64,000 nucleotides of DNA, taken from positions 49,157 through 113,156 of the forward strand of contig UQAB01000004.1 of the NCBI GenBank assembly GCA_900538765.1. The letters are read 5' to 3'. This document shows, piece after piece, positions 17,652-26,423 of this stretch. This stretch comes from an uncultured Azospirillum sp. (GTDB taxonomy: Bacteria > Pseudomonadota > Alphaproteobacteria > RF32 > CAG-239). The notes below the pieces were generated by a model, which was not told the DNA's origin, ran no database searches, and saw nothing but the letters and a program-made list of their open reading frames with translations. Position 1 is the first letter of the stretch. The number at the start of each line of letters is the position of its first letter. The position numbers were made by a program, and so were the translations under genes.

Positions 17652-18542
17652 ATGATAAGAAAGCCTGAAGTCTGTATTCTTCCGGTTGCGGGGTTGTCTA
17701 CCCGTAATCTTCCCGCGACAAAGGTGATTCATAAGGGGTTTTTGACCCTGCACGGCAAGCCGATTATTCAATATGCGGTTGACGCCTGTCGGGAGATAGG
17801 CATTAAGGAAGTCGTCTTCATATACAGCGATGAAATCGGCAAGGATTTGTTTGAGAGCTATTTTTCACCTTGTGAGATGCTGGAAAACCATTTGAAAAGT
17901 CATAACAAGCTTGATTTGCTTAAAGTTGTCCGCGACATTATTCCCGAAGGCATGAAGTTTTCTTTTGCCCGGCAGTCAGAGCCGAAAGGTAACGGGCATG
18001 CCATTTTGATGGCTAAGGAGATTGTCGGCGACCGCGATTTTGTCGTTATGTGGCCTGATGATGTTTATATTAACTTTCACGGTACGGGCATTTTGCGGCA
18101 GCTTGAGGAAGTTTATGAAGAAACCGGCGGCATGGTTGAGAATGTGATGGAATTTCCCCGTGAGGAGATGGTTCGTTACGGCGCTTTGGTCGGGGCTGTG
18201 CGCAGCGGCCGCGTCGTTAAGGCAAACGGTTTGGTTGAAAAGCCGGCTTTGGAGGATGTGCCCTCCAATTATGCCAGCATGGGGCCGTATATTCTGCCGA
18301 ATATCATTATGGATATTCTTCCCGAGGTCAGAAAAGGCAGCAACGGGGAGATTAATCTGACTGATGCCATGGAGCTGGCGGCCAAACGCGGCGTGCCGCT
18401 GCACGGTGTGTTATGCGATGCGGTGCGTTTTGACTGCGGTACGGCAAAGGAACTGGAGAAATCAAACCTTAAGCTTTCACTGATGGAAGATGTTGAGCTG
18501 CGGGCTTTTGCCAATGAGATATTGTCGCATATGGTCGGGTAA
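17652..18542 (+). CDS. galU: GalU-like UTP-glucose-1-phosphate uridylyltransferase
   Basis: Nucleotidyltransferase expected to make UDP-glucose for envelope polysaccharide. The N-terminal nucleotide loop reads PVAGLSTRNLPATKVIHKG, a divergent form of the usual AGLGTRFLPATK..PKE. The catalytic core motifs QSEPKGNGHAI and MWPDDVY (metal Asp) are present, as is YGALVGA and LVEKPALEDVPSNYASMGPYI. 296 residues, normal. AGGAG precedes the ATG and a terminator follows. The altered first loop leaves the exact sugar and nucleotide less certain. Confidence 0.87.
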   Translation: MIRKPEVCILPVAGLSTRNLPATKVIHKGFLTLHGKPIIQYAVDACREIGIKEVVFIYSDEIGKDLFESYFSPCEMLENHLKSHNKLDLLKVVRDIIPEGMKFSFARQSEPKGNGHAILMAKEIVGDRDFVVMWPDDVYINFHGTGILRQLEEVYEETGGMVENVMEFPREEMVRYGALVGAVRSGRVVKANGLVEKPALEDVPSNYASMGPYILPNIIMDILPEVRKGSNGEINLTDAMELAAKRGVPLHGVLCDAVRFDCGTAKELEKSNLKLSLMEDVELRAFANEILSHMVG

Positions 18543-18564
18543 CAGTTTATAGCCGAGAAAAATT

Positions 18565-18591
18565 CGCCCGAAATTACCGGGCGTTTTTTTT
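18565..18591 (+). terminator. Intrinsic terminator of the galU-like gene
   Basis: CGCCCG/CGGGCG stem with a 7-nt loop followed by eight T. Confidence 0.88.
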
Positions 18592-18687
18592 GGCATTTTT
18601 TTTATTTTCCGTATTAAAAATTGTTTGAATCATATTGAAGAATGGTGTATTATTGAAAAAAAGGACAGTTATGCGGAGGACATTATT

Positions 18688-20682
18688 ATGTGTAATCTTT
18701 CGGCTTTCAGAAAATGTTTTTTATTTTTTTGCATTTTATTTGTGCCTTGTTTGGTGACGACTGATTTGTTTGCCAAAAGTGTTGAAGAATGGGAAACGGA
18801 GAATCGTTCTGCCATTAGTAATATAAACAAGTTTTGGTTAAATGCTCATTATATTTCAAAAGAGCAGAAAAATGATGAATTAAACAGTGCATTGGATAAA
18901 TGGAAGGAGACTAAGGTAGATAATGCTTCAAATTCTGCGGAAAGAATGGAAGCAGTGATAAACAATACCGATGACCTGAGTTCTGCTCTTAAGGGTATGT
19001 ATGATGCAATGTTGAGAGGTGGGCAAATATCTGAGGATGAATATAAAAAAGCCATAAGTGAGATTGAAGATAGTTTTGATGCTTTGAATGACTATAAAAA
19101 GTATCAAGATAAAGAGGCAAAGGCTAAGGAAAAGGCAGCAGAGAAAAAGCGGAAAGCTGCTGAGAAGGTGCAGAAGAAACAGAACAAGCTGGCGGACAAG
19201 GCCGAAAAGCAACTGGACAAGCTGGCCAAGGAACTTGAGGAGTGCGAGGCGATGGTAGCCACTCCGGAGAAGCGTCAGGCCTGTGCGGAAAAGGCCAAGA
19301 AGAAATATGGCCTGAGTGATGAAGAGGCAGCTGCTTTGACAGCTCGTCAAGCACAAAAAGCGGCACAGGAATCCGTAAAACAGATGCAGGACAAACTGGA
19401 TAAGGAGAGAGAAGAGCAGGTAGCGAAAGAAGATCAGATATCCGGTGTAGAGCAGAAAGAAGGCAGTAAGGATGATCCGAACAAAGATATCGGCATCGGT
19501 GGCAATGCCGACGGTACCGGCGGAAATACGACAGGTTTGAAAGGCGTTTGTGCCAATGCCGGTTCCGGCAATACCAAAGTCTTTGCCCAGATTGCCTGCA
19601 AAGCCATGATGTTTTTGATTGACCTGCGTATTATTGCGTATGTTATCTCCGGCTTTGGTATGGTGGCTTTTGCCTATGCTGCGGTGTTTAACAAAATCAG
19701 TTGGAAACATTTCTCACAGATAGCCATCGGTCTGTTCCTTCTGGCCATGATCGGACCGTTTATTACTTATTTTACCGGAGATAAGACTGTAGAGATAAAC
19801 TTGCAATACGGTAATTATCTCGGTGGCAGTTACAATCCGATTAAAGGAACGGAAAGCAAGAAAAATTTTGATATTGACGACGGGATGCTTCCTGAAGTTA
19901 CGGTGACGGCGCAGAAACGGAAGTGGAACTGGAAAACGGATTTGGTCGGTTCTATTAAATCCGGGCTGAATACGGTACGCGGGGCTTATAACACGGTTCA
20001 GGGTGTTAAGTCGACGCTTAACACTGTCAAAAACAATGCCGACATCATCAAAAACGCCATCACCAACAATGGCGACGGGCTGGATGGCATTCTCGGCGCG
20101 GTCGGCAATATCTCCGGCGCTATGAATAATATCGGTTCTGCTTATTCTACCGGCATGAGCAATATGCTGAGTGGGATTGACAATGTGGCGAATAATGCCC
20201 AGGACATGACAGCAACGCAGCAACAACGCAATATTAATGCCAAAGAACGTGCGGCGGGCGGAGAATCGAATTTGATTTCAAGCTGGATTAACAGTGAGGA
20301 AGGCGGCAAATCTTTGGAAAAGGATTTTGCCCAGATGAATAATATTATCAACAAAGGGGCCACGGTTGCCGGAAAAGCAACAACAGCCGGACATGAGGGA
20401 CAAAAGATTGGCGGCGGCGCGTTAGGCGATGTTCTCGGCGGGCTTATGGGAGCCGGAGAGGCGATTGTCGGGGCTGATGACGCCAAGGCGCAGGTTCAGA
20501 AAGAAAAAGAGATTGAGGCTCAGCGGCAAAAAGAGCAGGAGGCATGGAACAAGAGTGCCGAGGCGGCGAAAAAACAACAGGAAGAAAACCGCCGTCATGC
20601 CGAAGAAGTTCAGCGGCGGAATCAGCAGCAAGATGAGGCTTTGTACAAAAACAATCAGGGCAATAAACTTTTTGACAAGTAG
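18688..20682 (+). CDS. Secreted coiled-coil protein with an internal VirB2/TrbC-like two-helix membrane segment
   Basis: 664 residues from the ATG at 18688, chosen because GCGGAGGAC lies 8 bases upstream; an earlier in-frame start at 18625 lacks this. Residues 1-30 form a signal peptide (FRKCFLFFCILFVPCLV). Residues about 130-250 are a Lys/Glu/Ala coiled coil. Residues about 305-370 hold a Cys pair and two hydrophobic helices, IIAYVISGFGMVAFAYAAVF and FSQIAIGLFLLAMIGPFITYF, much like the VirB2/TrbC conjugative pilin core. The tail is Gly/Asn-rich helical and ends in a second Glu/Gln/Arg coil. No other type IV secretion genes are in the window. Function unknown. Confidence 0.75.
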   Translation: MCNLSAFRKCFLFFCILFVPCLVTTDLFAKSVEEWETENRSAISNINKFWLNAHYISKEQKNDELNSALDKWKETKVDNASNSAERMEAVINNTDDLSSALKGMYDAMLRGGQISEDEYKKAISEIEDSFDALNDYKKYQDKEAKAKEKAAEKKRKAAEKVQKKQNKLADKAEKQLDKLAKELEECEAMVATPEKRQACAEKAKKKYGLSDEEAAALTARQAQKAAQESVKQMQDKLDKEREEQVAKEDQISGVEQKEGSKDDPNKDIGIGGNADGTGGNTTGLKGVCANAGSGNTKVFAQIACKAMMFLIDLRIIAYVISGFGMVAFAYAAVFNKISWKHFSQIAIGLFLLAMIGPFITYFTGDKTVEINLQYGNYLGGSYNPIKGTESKKNFDIDDGMLPEVTVTAQKRKWNWKTDLVGSIKSGLNTVRGAYNTVQGVKSTLNTVKNNADIIKNAITNNGDGLDGILGAVGNISGAMNNIGSAYSTGMSNMLSGIDNVANNAQDMTATQQQRNINAKERAAGGESNLISSWINSEEGGKSLEKDFAQMNNIINKGATVAGKATTAGHEGQKIGGGALGDVLGGLMGAGEAIVGADDAKAQVQKEKEIEAQRQKEQEAWNKSAEAAKKQQEENRRHAEEVQRRNQQQDEALYKNNQGNKLFDK

Positions 20683-20698
20683 AGCGGTTTCTTTCTCT

Positions 20699-20738
20699 CC
20701 TTCCTCCCGTCCCCCGGGAGGAAGGGCCTTGTTCCTTT
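20699..20738 (+). terminator. Intrinsic terminator after the VirB2-like gene
   Basis: Perfect 11-bp CCTTCCTCCCG/CGGGAGGAAGG stem with a 5-nt loop; the T tract after it is short and interrupted. Confidence 0.7.
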
Positions 20739-20759
20739 TACCAGTGAAATGGTATTTTA

Positions 20760-21116
20760 TTAATAACAGGCATAGAGCCCGGCGCAGGAATAAGTGCTGG
20801 TTTCTTTGCCCATGGCTCGGCATTGGGCTGCCGTATATTTATAATCTTCCGGGCAGCAGTCGGCGTAATACATGGAGTTATAAGGGCAGCGGCCGCGCAA
20901 GATCATTCCATTTGAACAGGCGGTGTAGCGATAGCCTTCTTCTTCGCACTTGCTGAGGAATGGCTGGGAATCGGTTTTGGGGCCGGCATGTGTGTCGCTG
21001 AAAACATCGTTGTATTGCGTTTCGGCATCCTGAACCAGAAAGCGAACGCCGGCAGCAGCAGTGGATGTGATTAATATGGCAGGAAGCAGAATAAGTAATA
21101 TATATTGCCGGTTCAT
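20760..21116 (-). CDS. Small secreted Cys-rich protein
   Basis: 118 residues starting MNRQYILLILLPAILITSTAAA, a signal peptide or membrane anchor. The start at 21116 is chosen for AAGGA 8 bases upstream; an earlier in-frame ATG at 21140 has none. The mature part has eight cysteines in pairs (SKCEEEGYRYTACSNGMIL, GRCPYNSMYYADCCPEDY, YSCAGLYACY), consistent with a small disulfide-stabilised extracytoplasmic protein. The end of the window (63753-64000) encodes another protein of similar Cys/Tyr/Gly style. No family recognised. Confidence 0.7.
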   Translation of the reverse strand: MNRQYILLILLPAILITSTAAAGVRFLVQDAETQYNDVFSDTHAGPKTDSQPFLSKCEEEGYRYTACSNGMILRGRCPYNSMYYADCCPEDYKYTAAQCRAMGKETSTYSCAGLYACY

Positions 21117-21184
21117 GTTTTTTTCCTTAATTCTATACACCTACACACTTTTTTATCATACTGTAATTTTTGTATTTGTGCAAC

Positions 21185-21212
21185 AGGAAAGCCTCACCAA
21201 ATTTGATGAGGC
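21185..21212 (-). terminator. Intrinsic terminator of the DUF465 gene
   Basis: GCCTCA..TGAGGC hairpin, extended by a G-U pair when read on the minus strand, followed by TTTCCT. Confidence 0.65.
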
Positions 21213-21237
21213 TTATGGGAGAAAGATTACTCCGGTG

Positions 21238-21417
21238 TTATTTTTCATTTTGCAGAGCCATACGCAGTAAAGTATCTTTCTTTTGGAGCTTTTGTTTTTT
21301 CAGCTCTTCGATTTTAATCAGGTTTTTCCAGACGTGCTGTTCTTCTTCATGAATGGCAGCTTCCAGATAAGCATGTTGAACTTTGAGGTTCTCCATGGTC
21401 GGTTTAGGGTTTAGCAT
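21238..21417 (-). CDS. DUF465 (YdcH-like) small alpha-hairpin protein
   Basis: 59 residues, nearly all helical: HAYLEAAIHEEEQHVWKNL, a short break, then KIEELKKQKLQKKDTLLRM, the antiparallel helix pair typical of DUF465. The family is common in proteobacteria, and its function is not settled. The start at 21417 has GAGGAGG five bases upstream; an ATG 15 bases earlier overlaps that site. It appears monocistronic. Confidence 0.85.
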   Translation of the reverse strand: MLNPKPTMENLKVQHAYLEAAIHEEEQHVWKNLIKIEELKKQKLQKKDTLLRMALQNEK

Positions 21418-21605
21418 ATCGCCTCCTCTCATTTAGTATAACAACTATAGTATAATATATAATTTTGAATATTCCAAGTTCAATCTTCTGTAACTTATTG
21501 ATTATTTGTTATAAAACAGTATGTATAATTTTTTTGGGAGGCTGAGATTGACATTGGCGCCGCAGGCGTTTAAGTTGTCTAAAACTAAAGGACAGGCAGG
21601 GGTAT

Positions 21606-22940
21606 ATGCAAATAAACTTAATTAACGGGAATGTCACCAAGTCCATGCTGTTGTTTTCGGCGCCGCTGATTCTCGGAAATCTGCTGCAACAGCTGTATAA
21701 TGTGGCCGATACGATTATTGTCGGCCAATATGTCGGCGCGGATGCTTTGGCTGCCGTCGGGTCTTCTTTTACGCTGATGGTGTTTCTGACTTCGGTTATT
21801 TTGGGTTTGTGCATGGGAAGCGGAATTGTTTTTTCCATTCTGTTTGGTGCTGAAAATTATAATTTGCTGAGATCTTCCGTTTATGTTTCCTTTGTTTTTA
21901 TCGCGGCGGTTTCATTGGTTATAAACATTTCTGTCTTGTATTTTATTGATGATATTCTGGTGTTATTGAAGATTCCGGAGAGCATATATGCCCCAACGCG
22001 AAGGTATTTGCAGATTATTTTCTGGGGAATGTCTTTTACTTTCATATATAATTATCTGGCGGCACTGCTTCGGGCTTTGGGGAATTCCGCCGTTCCTTTG
22101 TGGTTTTTGGGCGGGGCAACGGTTATTAATATTGCGCTGGATTTTTGGTTTATTCTCGGTTGTGGTTTGGGGGTTGAAGGCGCCGCCTGGGCGACGGTTG
22201 CGGCGCAGTTATTTTCTTCTCTGGGGTTGGCGTGGTATTGCTGGCGTTGTCTGCCGCTGTTGCGGTTGGAGAAGCGGCATCGCTATTTTAAAAGCAGCAT
22301 TTTTAAGATGATTATTGAATATTCCCTTTTGACCTGCGTGCAGCAGTCTATTATGAATTTGGGCATTTTGGCAGTGCAGGGGCTGATTAACAGTTTTGGC
22401 GTGACGGTGATGGCCGCTTTTGCCGCGGCGGTGAAAATTGACGCTTTTGCCTATATGCCGGTGCAGGATTTCGGCAATGCTTTTTCAACCTTTATTGCGC
22501 AGAATTACGGTGCAGGGAAGAAGGACAGAATCGTGGCCGGCATAAAGTCGGCGGTGACAAGCTCCTTTGTTTTTTGTGTGGTGATTTCAGCTACGGTTTT
22601 TGTTTTTGCGCGGGAACTTATGCTGATTTTTGTTAAGTCTGAGGATGCGGAGCTGATTGCCATCGGTGTGGAATATCTGCGTATTGAGGGTGCCTGTTAT
22701 GTGGGAATCGGCTGTCTGTTTTTGCTTTATGGTTTGTATCGCGGTTTGGGCAAGCCGGAAATATCGGTTGTTTTGACTATCATTTCTCTGGGGGTTCGCG
22801 TTGTTTTGGCTTATTGGCTGGCTTCAATCCCGTCTATCGGTCTGACGGGAATTTGGTGGTCAGTGCCAATCGGCTGGCTGTTGGCAGATATGGCCGGGTT
22901 TGTTTATTATTATAAATATCGCAAGGAGATTACGGCATAA
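21606..22940 (+). CDS. MATE-family multidrug/cation antiporter
   Basis: 444 residues with about twelve hydrophobic helices in two homologous halves, the MATE layout. The N-terminus (MLLFSAPLILGNLLQQLYNVADTIIVGQ in pieces) is the typical first helix with its NLLQQLYN..D motif, closest to the DinF/MepA branch. Such pumps export cationic drugs or metabolites in exchange for Na+ or H+. Substrate cannot be deduced. Its end is 18 bases from the convergent mutY stop. Confidence 0.9.
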   Translation: MQINLINGNVTKSMLLFSAPLILGNLLQQLYNVADTIIVGQYVGADALAAVGSSFTLMVFLTSVILGLCMGSGIVFSILFGAENYNLLRSSVYVSFVFIAAVSLVINISVLYFIDDILVLLKIPESIYAPTRRYLQIIFWGMSFTFIYNYLAALLRALGNSAVPLWFLGGATVINIALDFWFILGCGLGVEGAAWATVAAQLFSSLGLAWYCWRCLPLLRLEKRHRYFKSSIFKMIIEYSLLTCVQQSIMNLGILAVQGLINSFGVTVMAAFAAAVKIDAFAYMPVQDFGNAFSTFIAQNYGAGKKDRIVAGIKSAVTSSFVFCVVISATVFVFARELMLIFVKSEDAELIAIGVEYLRIEGACYVGIGCLFLLYGLYRGLGKPEISVVLTIISLGVRVVLAYWLASIPSIGLTGIWWSVPIGWLLADMAGFVYYYKYRKEITA

Positions 22941-22958
22941 GGAGAAAGTTGGCAGGGG

Positions 22959-23963
22959 TTATTGGGCGGTAAGGTGTTTTTTCCATACCTTTTTCATCAA
23001 GGTTGAGGTGGGATAGTTTTCCAAATCCTGCGGCCGGACGAATTGTCCGTCAAGCGGCGGCGTTTCTAAGGTTAAGGTATAAATGCGCAACAGCAGTTTA
23101 AAATGGGTGAATATATGGGTAATGTTTTTTCCGCTGTCTTGAGGGTTGAGGGATGCAAAAATTTGACCGTTATCACTCCAGGGAAATTCATAGAGGCCGG
23201 AAAGCAATCCTTTTTCGATTCTTTTACGGATGAAAATTTCGCCTTTGCTGTTGTATATGAGGCAGACGCTGCCCTGTTTTTCTTTTTTTTCCGGTTTGGT
23301 GCGCACGGGGATTTCTTCAAGTTTGGGACAGTTTTTTGAACGGCAAAAATTCTGCCAGGGACAAAGCAGGCATTGCGGTTTTCGAGGGGTGCAGATGACG
23401 GCGCCCAAGTCCATAATTGCCGAGGCGTAATCAGCGGGAGAGGTGCGGCTGGTGAGGTTTGCTGCCTTTTGGCGAATCTGCGGCATGATTTTATCAACCG
23501 GTTCGGTGAGGTGATAGAGGCGGCAGATGATACGGATGACATTGCCGTCGATGACGGTTTCCGGCAGGTTGAATGCCAAGGACAGAAAACTGGCAACGGT
23601 ATAGCTGCCGATACCTTTGAGTTTCATCACTTCATCTCGCGTATCGGGGAAGCTTCCCCGCCGGGAAATCATTTGCGCCGAACAATGTAATGACTTAGCC
23701 CGGGTATAGTAACCCAGCCCCTGCCAATAGAGATAAACTTCTTCCAGTGGCGCCGCGGCGAGTTCCTGTACGGTCGGAAAACGCTGCATAAAACGGTGAA
23801 AGTAAGGAATAACGGTTTTGACGGTGGTTTGCTGGAGCATAAATTCAGAAACCAGAATGACATAAGGATCAGGATGCGCGCCGCCTTTTACGCGCCAAGG
23901 CAATGTGCGGCCGTGTTTATCATACCATTCAAGGAGCGATGTCGATAAGTCTTTTTCAGTCAT
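22959..23963 (-). CDS. mutY: A/G-specific adenine DNA glycosylase
   Basis: Removes adenine mispaired with 8-oxoguanine. The helix-hairpin-helix LKGIGSYTVASFLSLAF is followed by the catalytic Asp in VIDGNVIRI. The catalytic Glu lies in SEFMLQQTTVKTV. The 4Fe-4S cluster cysteines are in CTPRKPQCLLCPWQNFC (spacing 7-2-5). The C-terminal 120 residues form the NUDIX-like 8-oxoG recognition domain (GLLSGLYEFPW). 334 residues, normal for the family. Confidence 0.96.
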   Translation of the reverse strand: MTEKDLSTSLLEWYDKHGRTLPWRVKGGAHPDPYVILVSEFMLQQTTVKTVIPYFHRFMQRFPTVQELAAAPLEEVYLYWQGLGYYTRAKSLHCSAQMISRRGSFPDTRDEVMKLKGIGSYTVASFLSLAFNLPETVIDGNVIRIICRLYHLTEPVDKIMPQIRQKAANLTSRTSPADYASAIMDLGAVICTPRKPQCLLCPWQNFCRSKNCPKLEEIPVRTKPEKKEKQGSVCLIYNSKGEIFIRKRIEKGLLSGLYEFPWSDNGQIFASLNPQDSGKNITHIFTHFKLLLRIYTLTLETPPLDGQFVRPQDLENYPTSTLMKKVWKKHLTAQ

Positions 23964-24089
23964 AAGCTGGAGTATATTGCATTTTTATAAAATGTCTAAC
24001 GCTTCTTTTGTTATTCGGCATTTTATACGGTTAAACATATTCTAACGTTTCCGCAGTAAAATGACGGTGACTGAAAAGAAAGGCTGTTT

Positions 24090-24971
24090 ATGAATTACAG
24101 GTATACCGCCGTTATTGCAACGGTTTCAAACTCGTTTTGCGATGCTGTTTTAGATTATGCTGTCAGCCGGTATGATTATTACCGGGTTTTGCTTTGGACA
24201 TCGTTTACGGCTTTTGTGTTGCAGTTGTGTTGGGGGGTGGTAACACATATTTCTTTTTCTGTGGTTTCGTTGCCGTTTGTGTTTATTCATGCTGTTTTGG
24301 TCTTGGCCGGGTATATCTGCTTTGTGCGTTCTTTGGTATTTATTCCGGTGGCCTTGGTTGGGTTAATCGAATCGAGCAGTTTATTTCTGACATTTATGAT
24401 TGATGCGGCATTGGGGTATATTCAGGTGACGTTTTATTTTGCCACGATGTTTTTGTTATTCGTTTTTTCGGTTTTTTTATTTGCCGGAGATTGTTTGACC
24501 GGTGGGCGGCAATGTTTTAAACAATTAAAGCCGGTCGGTTTTTTCTGGGTTCTTGCTTCGGTATTATTTTATGTGTCGGCACCTTATCTGGTAAAGCTTT
24601 CTGATGGAGCAGGAGCTAATGAAACAGCTATAAATCTTGGCTATTATCTGGTTGCCGTTCCTTATTTCGGCTGGCAGTTTCTGAAGGCTCGTTCCGGGCG
24701 GGATGCTGCGATGCGGGAAATGGCAAGAGGTTTGCGGCAGAATTTTTATTCTTTATGTCTGCTTATCGGAATTTTAGAGGCCGTCTATTATGTTTTTGAA
24801 ACATTCAGTTTTATTAATGATGCTCCGACGGTTGTCGTTGTGATTGAGCAAATGCGTATCTTTTTGCTGTTTATTCTTTCGGTTTTGTTTAAGACGGACA
24901 GTTTTTCTCTGCGTAAGACTATTGCATTGTGTTTGGGCGTTGTTTCCGTTATTGGCGTATATTTGAATTGA
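24090..24971 (+). CDS. DMT/EamA-like membrane transporter
   Basis: 293 residues with about ten hydrophobic helices arranged as two five-helix halves, like drug/metabolite transporters. The C-terminal stretch APTVVVVIEQMRIFLLFIL and the final KTIALCLGVVSVIGVYL resemble the end of EamA repeats (RKTIA..L...G). The EamA signatures are weak, so this is a fold-level call. AAAGG precedes the ATG. A terminator shared with the opposing tRNA gene closes it. Confidence 0.7.
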   Translation: MNYRYTAVIATVSNSFCDAVLDYAVSRYDYYRVLLWTSFTAFVLQLCWGVVTHISFSVVSLPFVFIHAVLVLAGYICFVRSLVFIPVALVGLIESSSLFLTFMIDAALGYIQVTFYFATMFLLFVFSVFLFAGDCLTGGRQCFKQLKPVGFFWVLASVLFYVSAPYLVKLSDGAGANETAINLGYYLVAVPYFGWQFLKARSGRDAAMREMARGLRQNFYSLCLLIGILEAVYYVFETFSFINDAPTVVVVIEQMRIFLLFILSVLFKTDSFSLRKTIALCLGVVSVIGVYLN

Positions 24972-24980
24972 GGCATAAAA

Positions 24981-25006
24981 AAAATCCCCGAGAAGGGGAT
25001 TTTTTA
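24981..25006. terminator. Bidirectional terminator between the DMT transporter and tRNA-Leu
   Basis: AAAATCCCC, a GAGAA loop and GGGGATTTT with T runs on both strands. Confidence 0.88.
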
Positions 25007-25007
25007 T

Positions 25008-25094
25008 TGGTGCTCTGGAGAGGACTTGAACCTCCACGGGAAAGCTCCCATAAGTACCTGAAACTTACGCGTCTACCAGTTCCGCCACCAGAGC
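25008..25094 (-). tRNA. tRNA-Leu (anticodon CAG)
   Basis: Class II tRNA on the minus strand. Acceptor GCTCTGG pairs with CCAGAGC, discriminator A, and CCA is encoded. The anticodon stem TAAGT/ACTTA encloses the loop TTCAGGT, giving anticodon CAG for CUG codons. A long variable arm (GGGAG-CTTT-CCC) and a GAGG-TTCAAGT-CCTC T arm confirm leucine type. Confidence 0.95.
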
Positions 25095-25142
25095 AACGCT
25101 TATTCTTTTATAATAAATAAAAATAAAATGCAAGCGTTTTTT

Positions 25143-25970
25143 TTATTGTATTGTGTTATTTAAGTATCCATAACTTTCAAGCAGCAGATATCCGCCTAAG
25201 AGAATTCGGTAGATGACGAAAGGAAGAAAGGTTGATTTTTTCAGCCACCACATCATAATATAAATAGCCAGCAAGGAAGCGACAAAGGAATAAAGAACGC
25301 CGTCTACAGCGTTGGCGATTTCGGCGATGTTACCGCTTTGGTATAATTCATAAGCGACTAAGACACCGGCACCAAAAATCGTCGGGACAGAAAGAAGCAT
25401 GGAGAACTTGGCAGCTTCTCGACGTTCCAGGCCTAAAAAGCGCCCCATAGTGATGGTTATGCCGGAACGGCTGGTTCCGGGGATAAGTGCCAGACATTGG
25501 GCCAGTCCGATTAAAACAGCGTCAATAATGCCGAGATGCTCTACTTTGCGAATCGTCATACCGATTTTGTCGGCGATGAACAGCAGAATGCCGAAACAGA
25601 GAATGGTCCAGCCGATGATTCTGGTGTTGCGCAGCCATTCCATGCCGTGTTCTTTGAGCAAAAGTCCGACAATGACAGCAGGAATCGTCGCAATAACAAT
25701 CAGCCAGAATAATTTGTTTCCGTCATTTTTGAAATTGGGAATAAACCAGGTTTTGCACAGGCCTTTGATGATTTCCCAAATGGTTTTGGCGAAGTAGATG
25801 GAAACGGCGATAATGGAACCGACGTGGACGGCAATGTCAAGTGTCAGCCCCTGATCGGGAAAAGTTGTGAATTTTGAAAACAAGATAAGATGTCCGGATG
25901 AACTTACCGGCAAAAATTCTGTTAATCCCTGCAGAATTGACAGTAATAAAATATGAATATTGATGTCCAT
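25143..25970 (-). CDS. uppP: Undecaprenyl-diphosphate phosphatase (UppP/BacA)
   Basis: Recycles the C55 lipid carrier for peptidoglycan and polysaccharide export by dephosphorylating undecaprenyl pyrophosphate. The catalytic region GLTEFLPVSSSGHLILF (about residues 15-31) and the second motif IPGTSRSGITITMGR (about 165-180) are intact. 275 residues, multi-pass membrane protein. It starts four bases after the response regulator stop, so it is the last gene of the run xseA-M23-regulator-uppP. Confidence 0.96.
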   Translation of the reverse strand: MDINIHILLLSILQGLTEFLPVSSSGHLILFSKFTTFPDQGLTLDIAVHVGSIIAVSIYFAKTIWEIIKGLCKTWFIPNFKNDGNKLFWLIVIATIPAVIVGLLLKEHGMEWLRNTRIIGWTILCFGILLFIADKIGMTIRKVEHLGIIDAVLIGLAQCLALIPGTSRSGITITMGRFLGLERREAAKFSMLLSVPTIFGAGVLVAYELYQSGNIAEIANAVDGVLYSFVASLLAIYIMMWWLKKSTFLPFVIYRILLGGYLLLESYGYLNNTIQ

Positions 25971-25974
25971 GATA

Positions 25975-26394
25975 TTACTCGGTTATTTTTTTTGATTCCA
26001 ATGCATCGCAGATGCGGCTTTTCAGGGAGTTTGGGGAAATTGGTTTGACCAGGTATTCCACAATTCCCAGACTTTTGGCATCTAAAACGGTTTTTTCTTT
26101 GGTGTCAACGGTTATCATTATAATTGGGATATTTTTCAGGCCGGGTTTGGTTGATTGTTTCAGCTCAACGGCAAATTCGATTCCGGTTTTTTCCGGCATT
26201 ATCTGGTCGAGAAAAATCAGGTCAATGGAAACGGCTTCCAGAATTTCCATGGCTTCGTCGGTTGAAGCCGCTTCTTTGACATTTTTGATGCCGATTTGGT
26301 ATAAGGCCGTTTTGATAAAGGCTCTTGAGAATTTGTCATCATCAATGATTAAGCAGTTGATGCCGGTCCAGTGATTTTTGGGGTTCTTTTCCAT
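25975..26394 (-). CDS. Single-domain response regulator (CheY-like)
   Basis: 139 residues forming one receiver domain and no output domain. The acidic pocket is LIIDDDKFSR, the phospho-acceptor Asp is in LIFLDQIMP, and the Thr and Lys switches are in MITVDT and YLVKPIS. A short N-terminal extension precedes it. It lies in an operon with a murein endopeptidase and uppP; a link to envelope control or motility is possible but not shown. Confidence 0.92.
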   Translation of the reverse strand: MEKNPKNHWTGINCLIIDDDKFSRAFIKTALYQIGIKNVKEAASTDEAMEILEAVSIDLIFLDQIMPEKTGIEFAVELKQSTKPGLKNIPIIMITVDTKEKTVLDAKSLGIVEYLVKPISPNSLKSRICDALESKKITE

Positions 26395-26423
26395 TGGTTT
26401 TTCCTTTATGTTTCATCAACTAA

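Noticed and set aside
25095..25142. AACGCTT/AAGCGTT inverted repeat with a T run upstream of tRNA-Leu
   Set aside because: Reads as a terminator only on the plus strand, where no gene ends; the long AT loop makes it doubtful.
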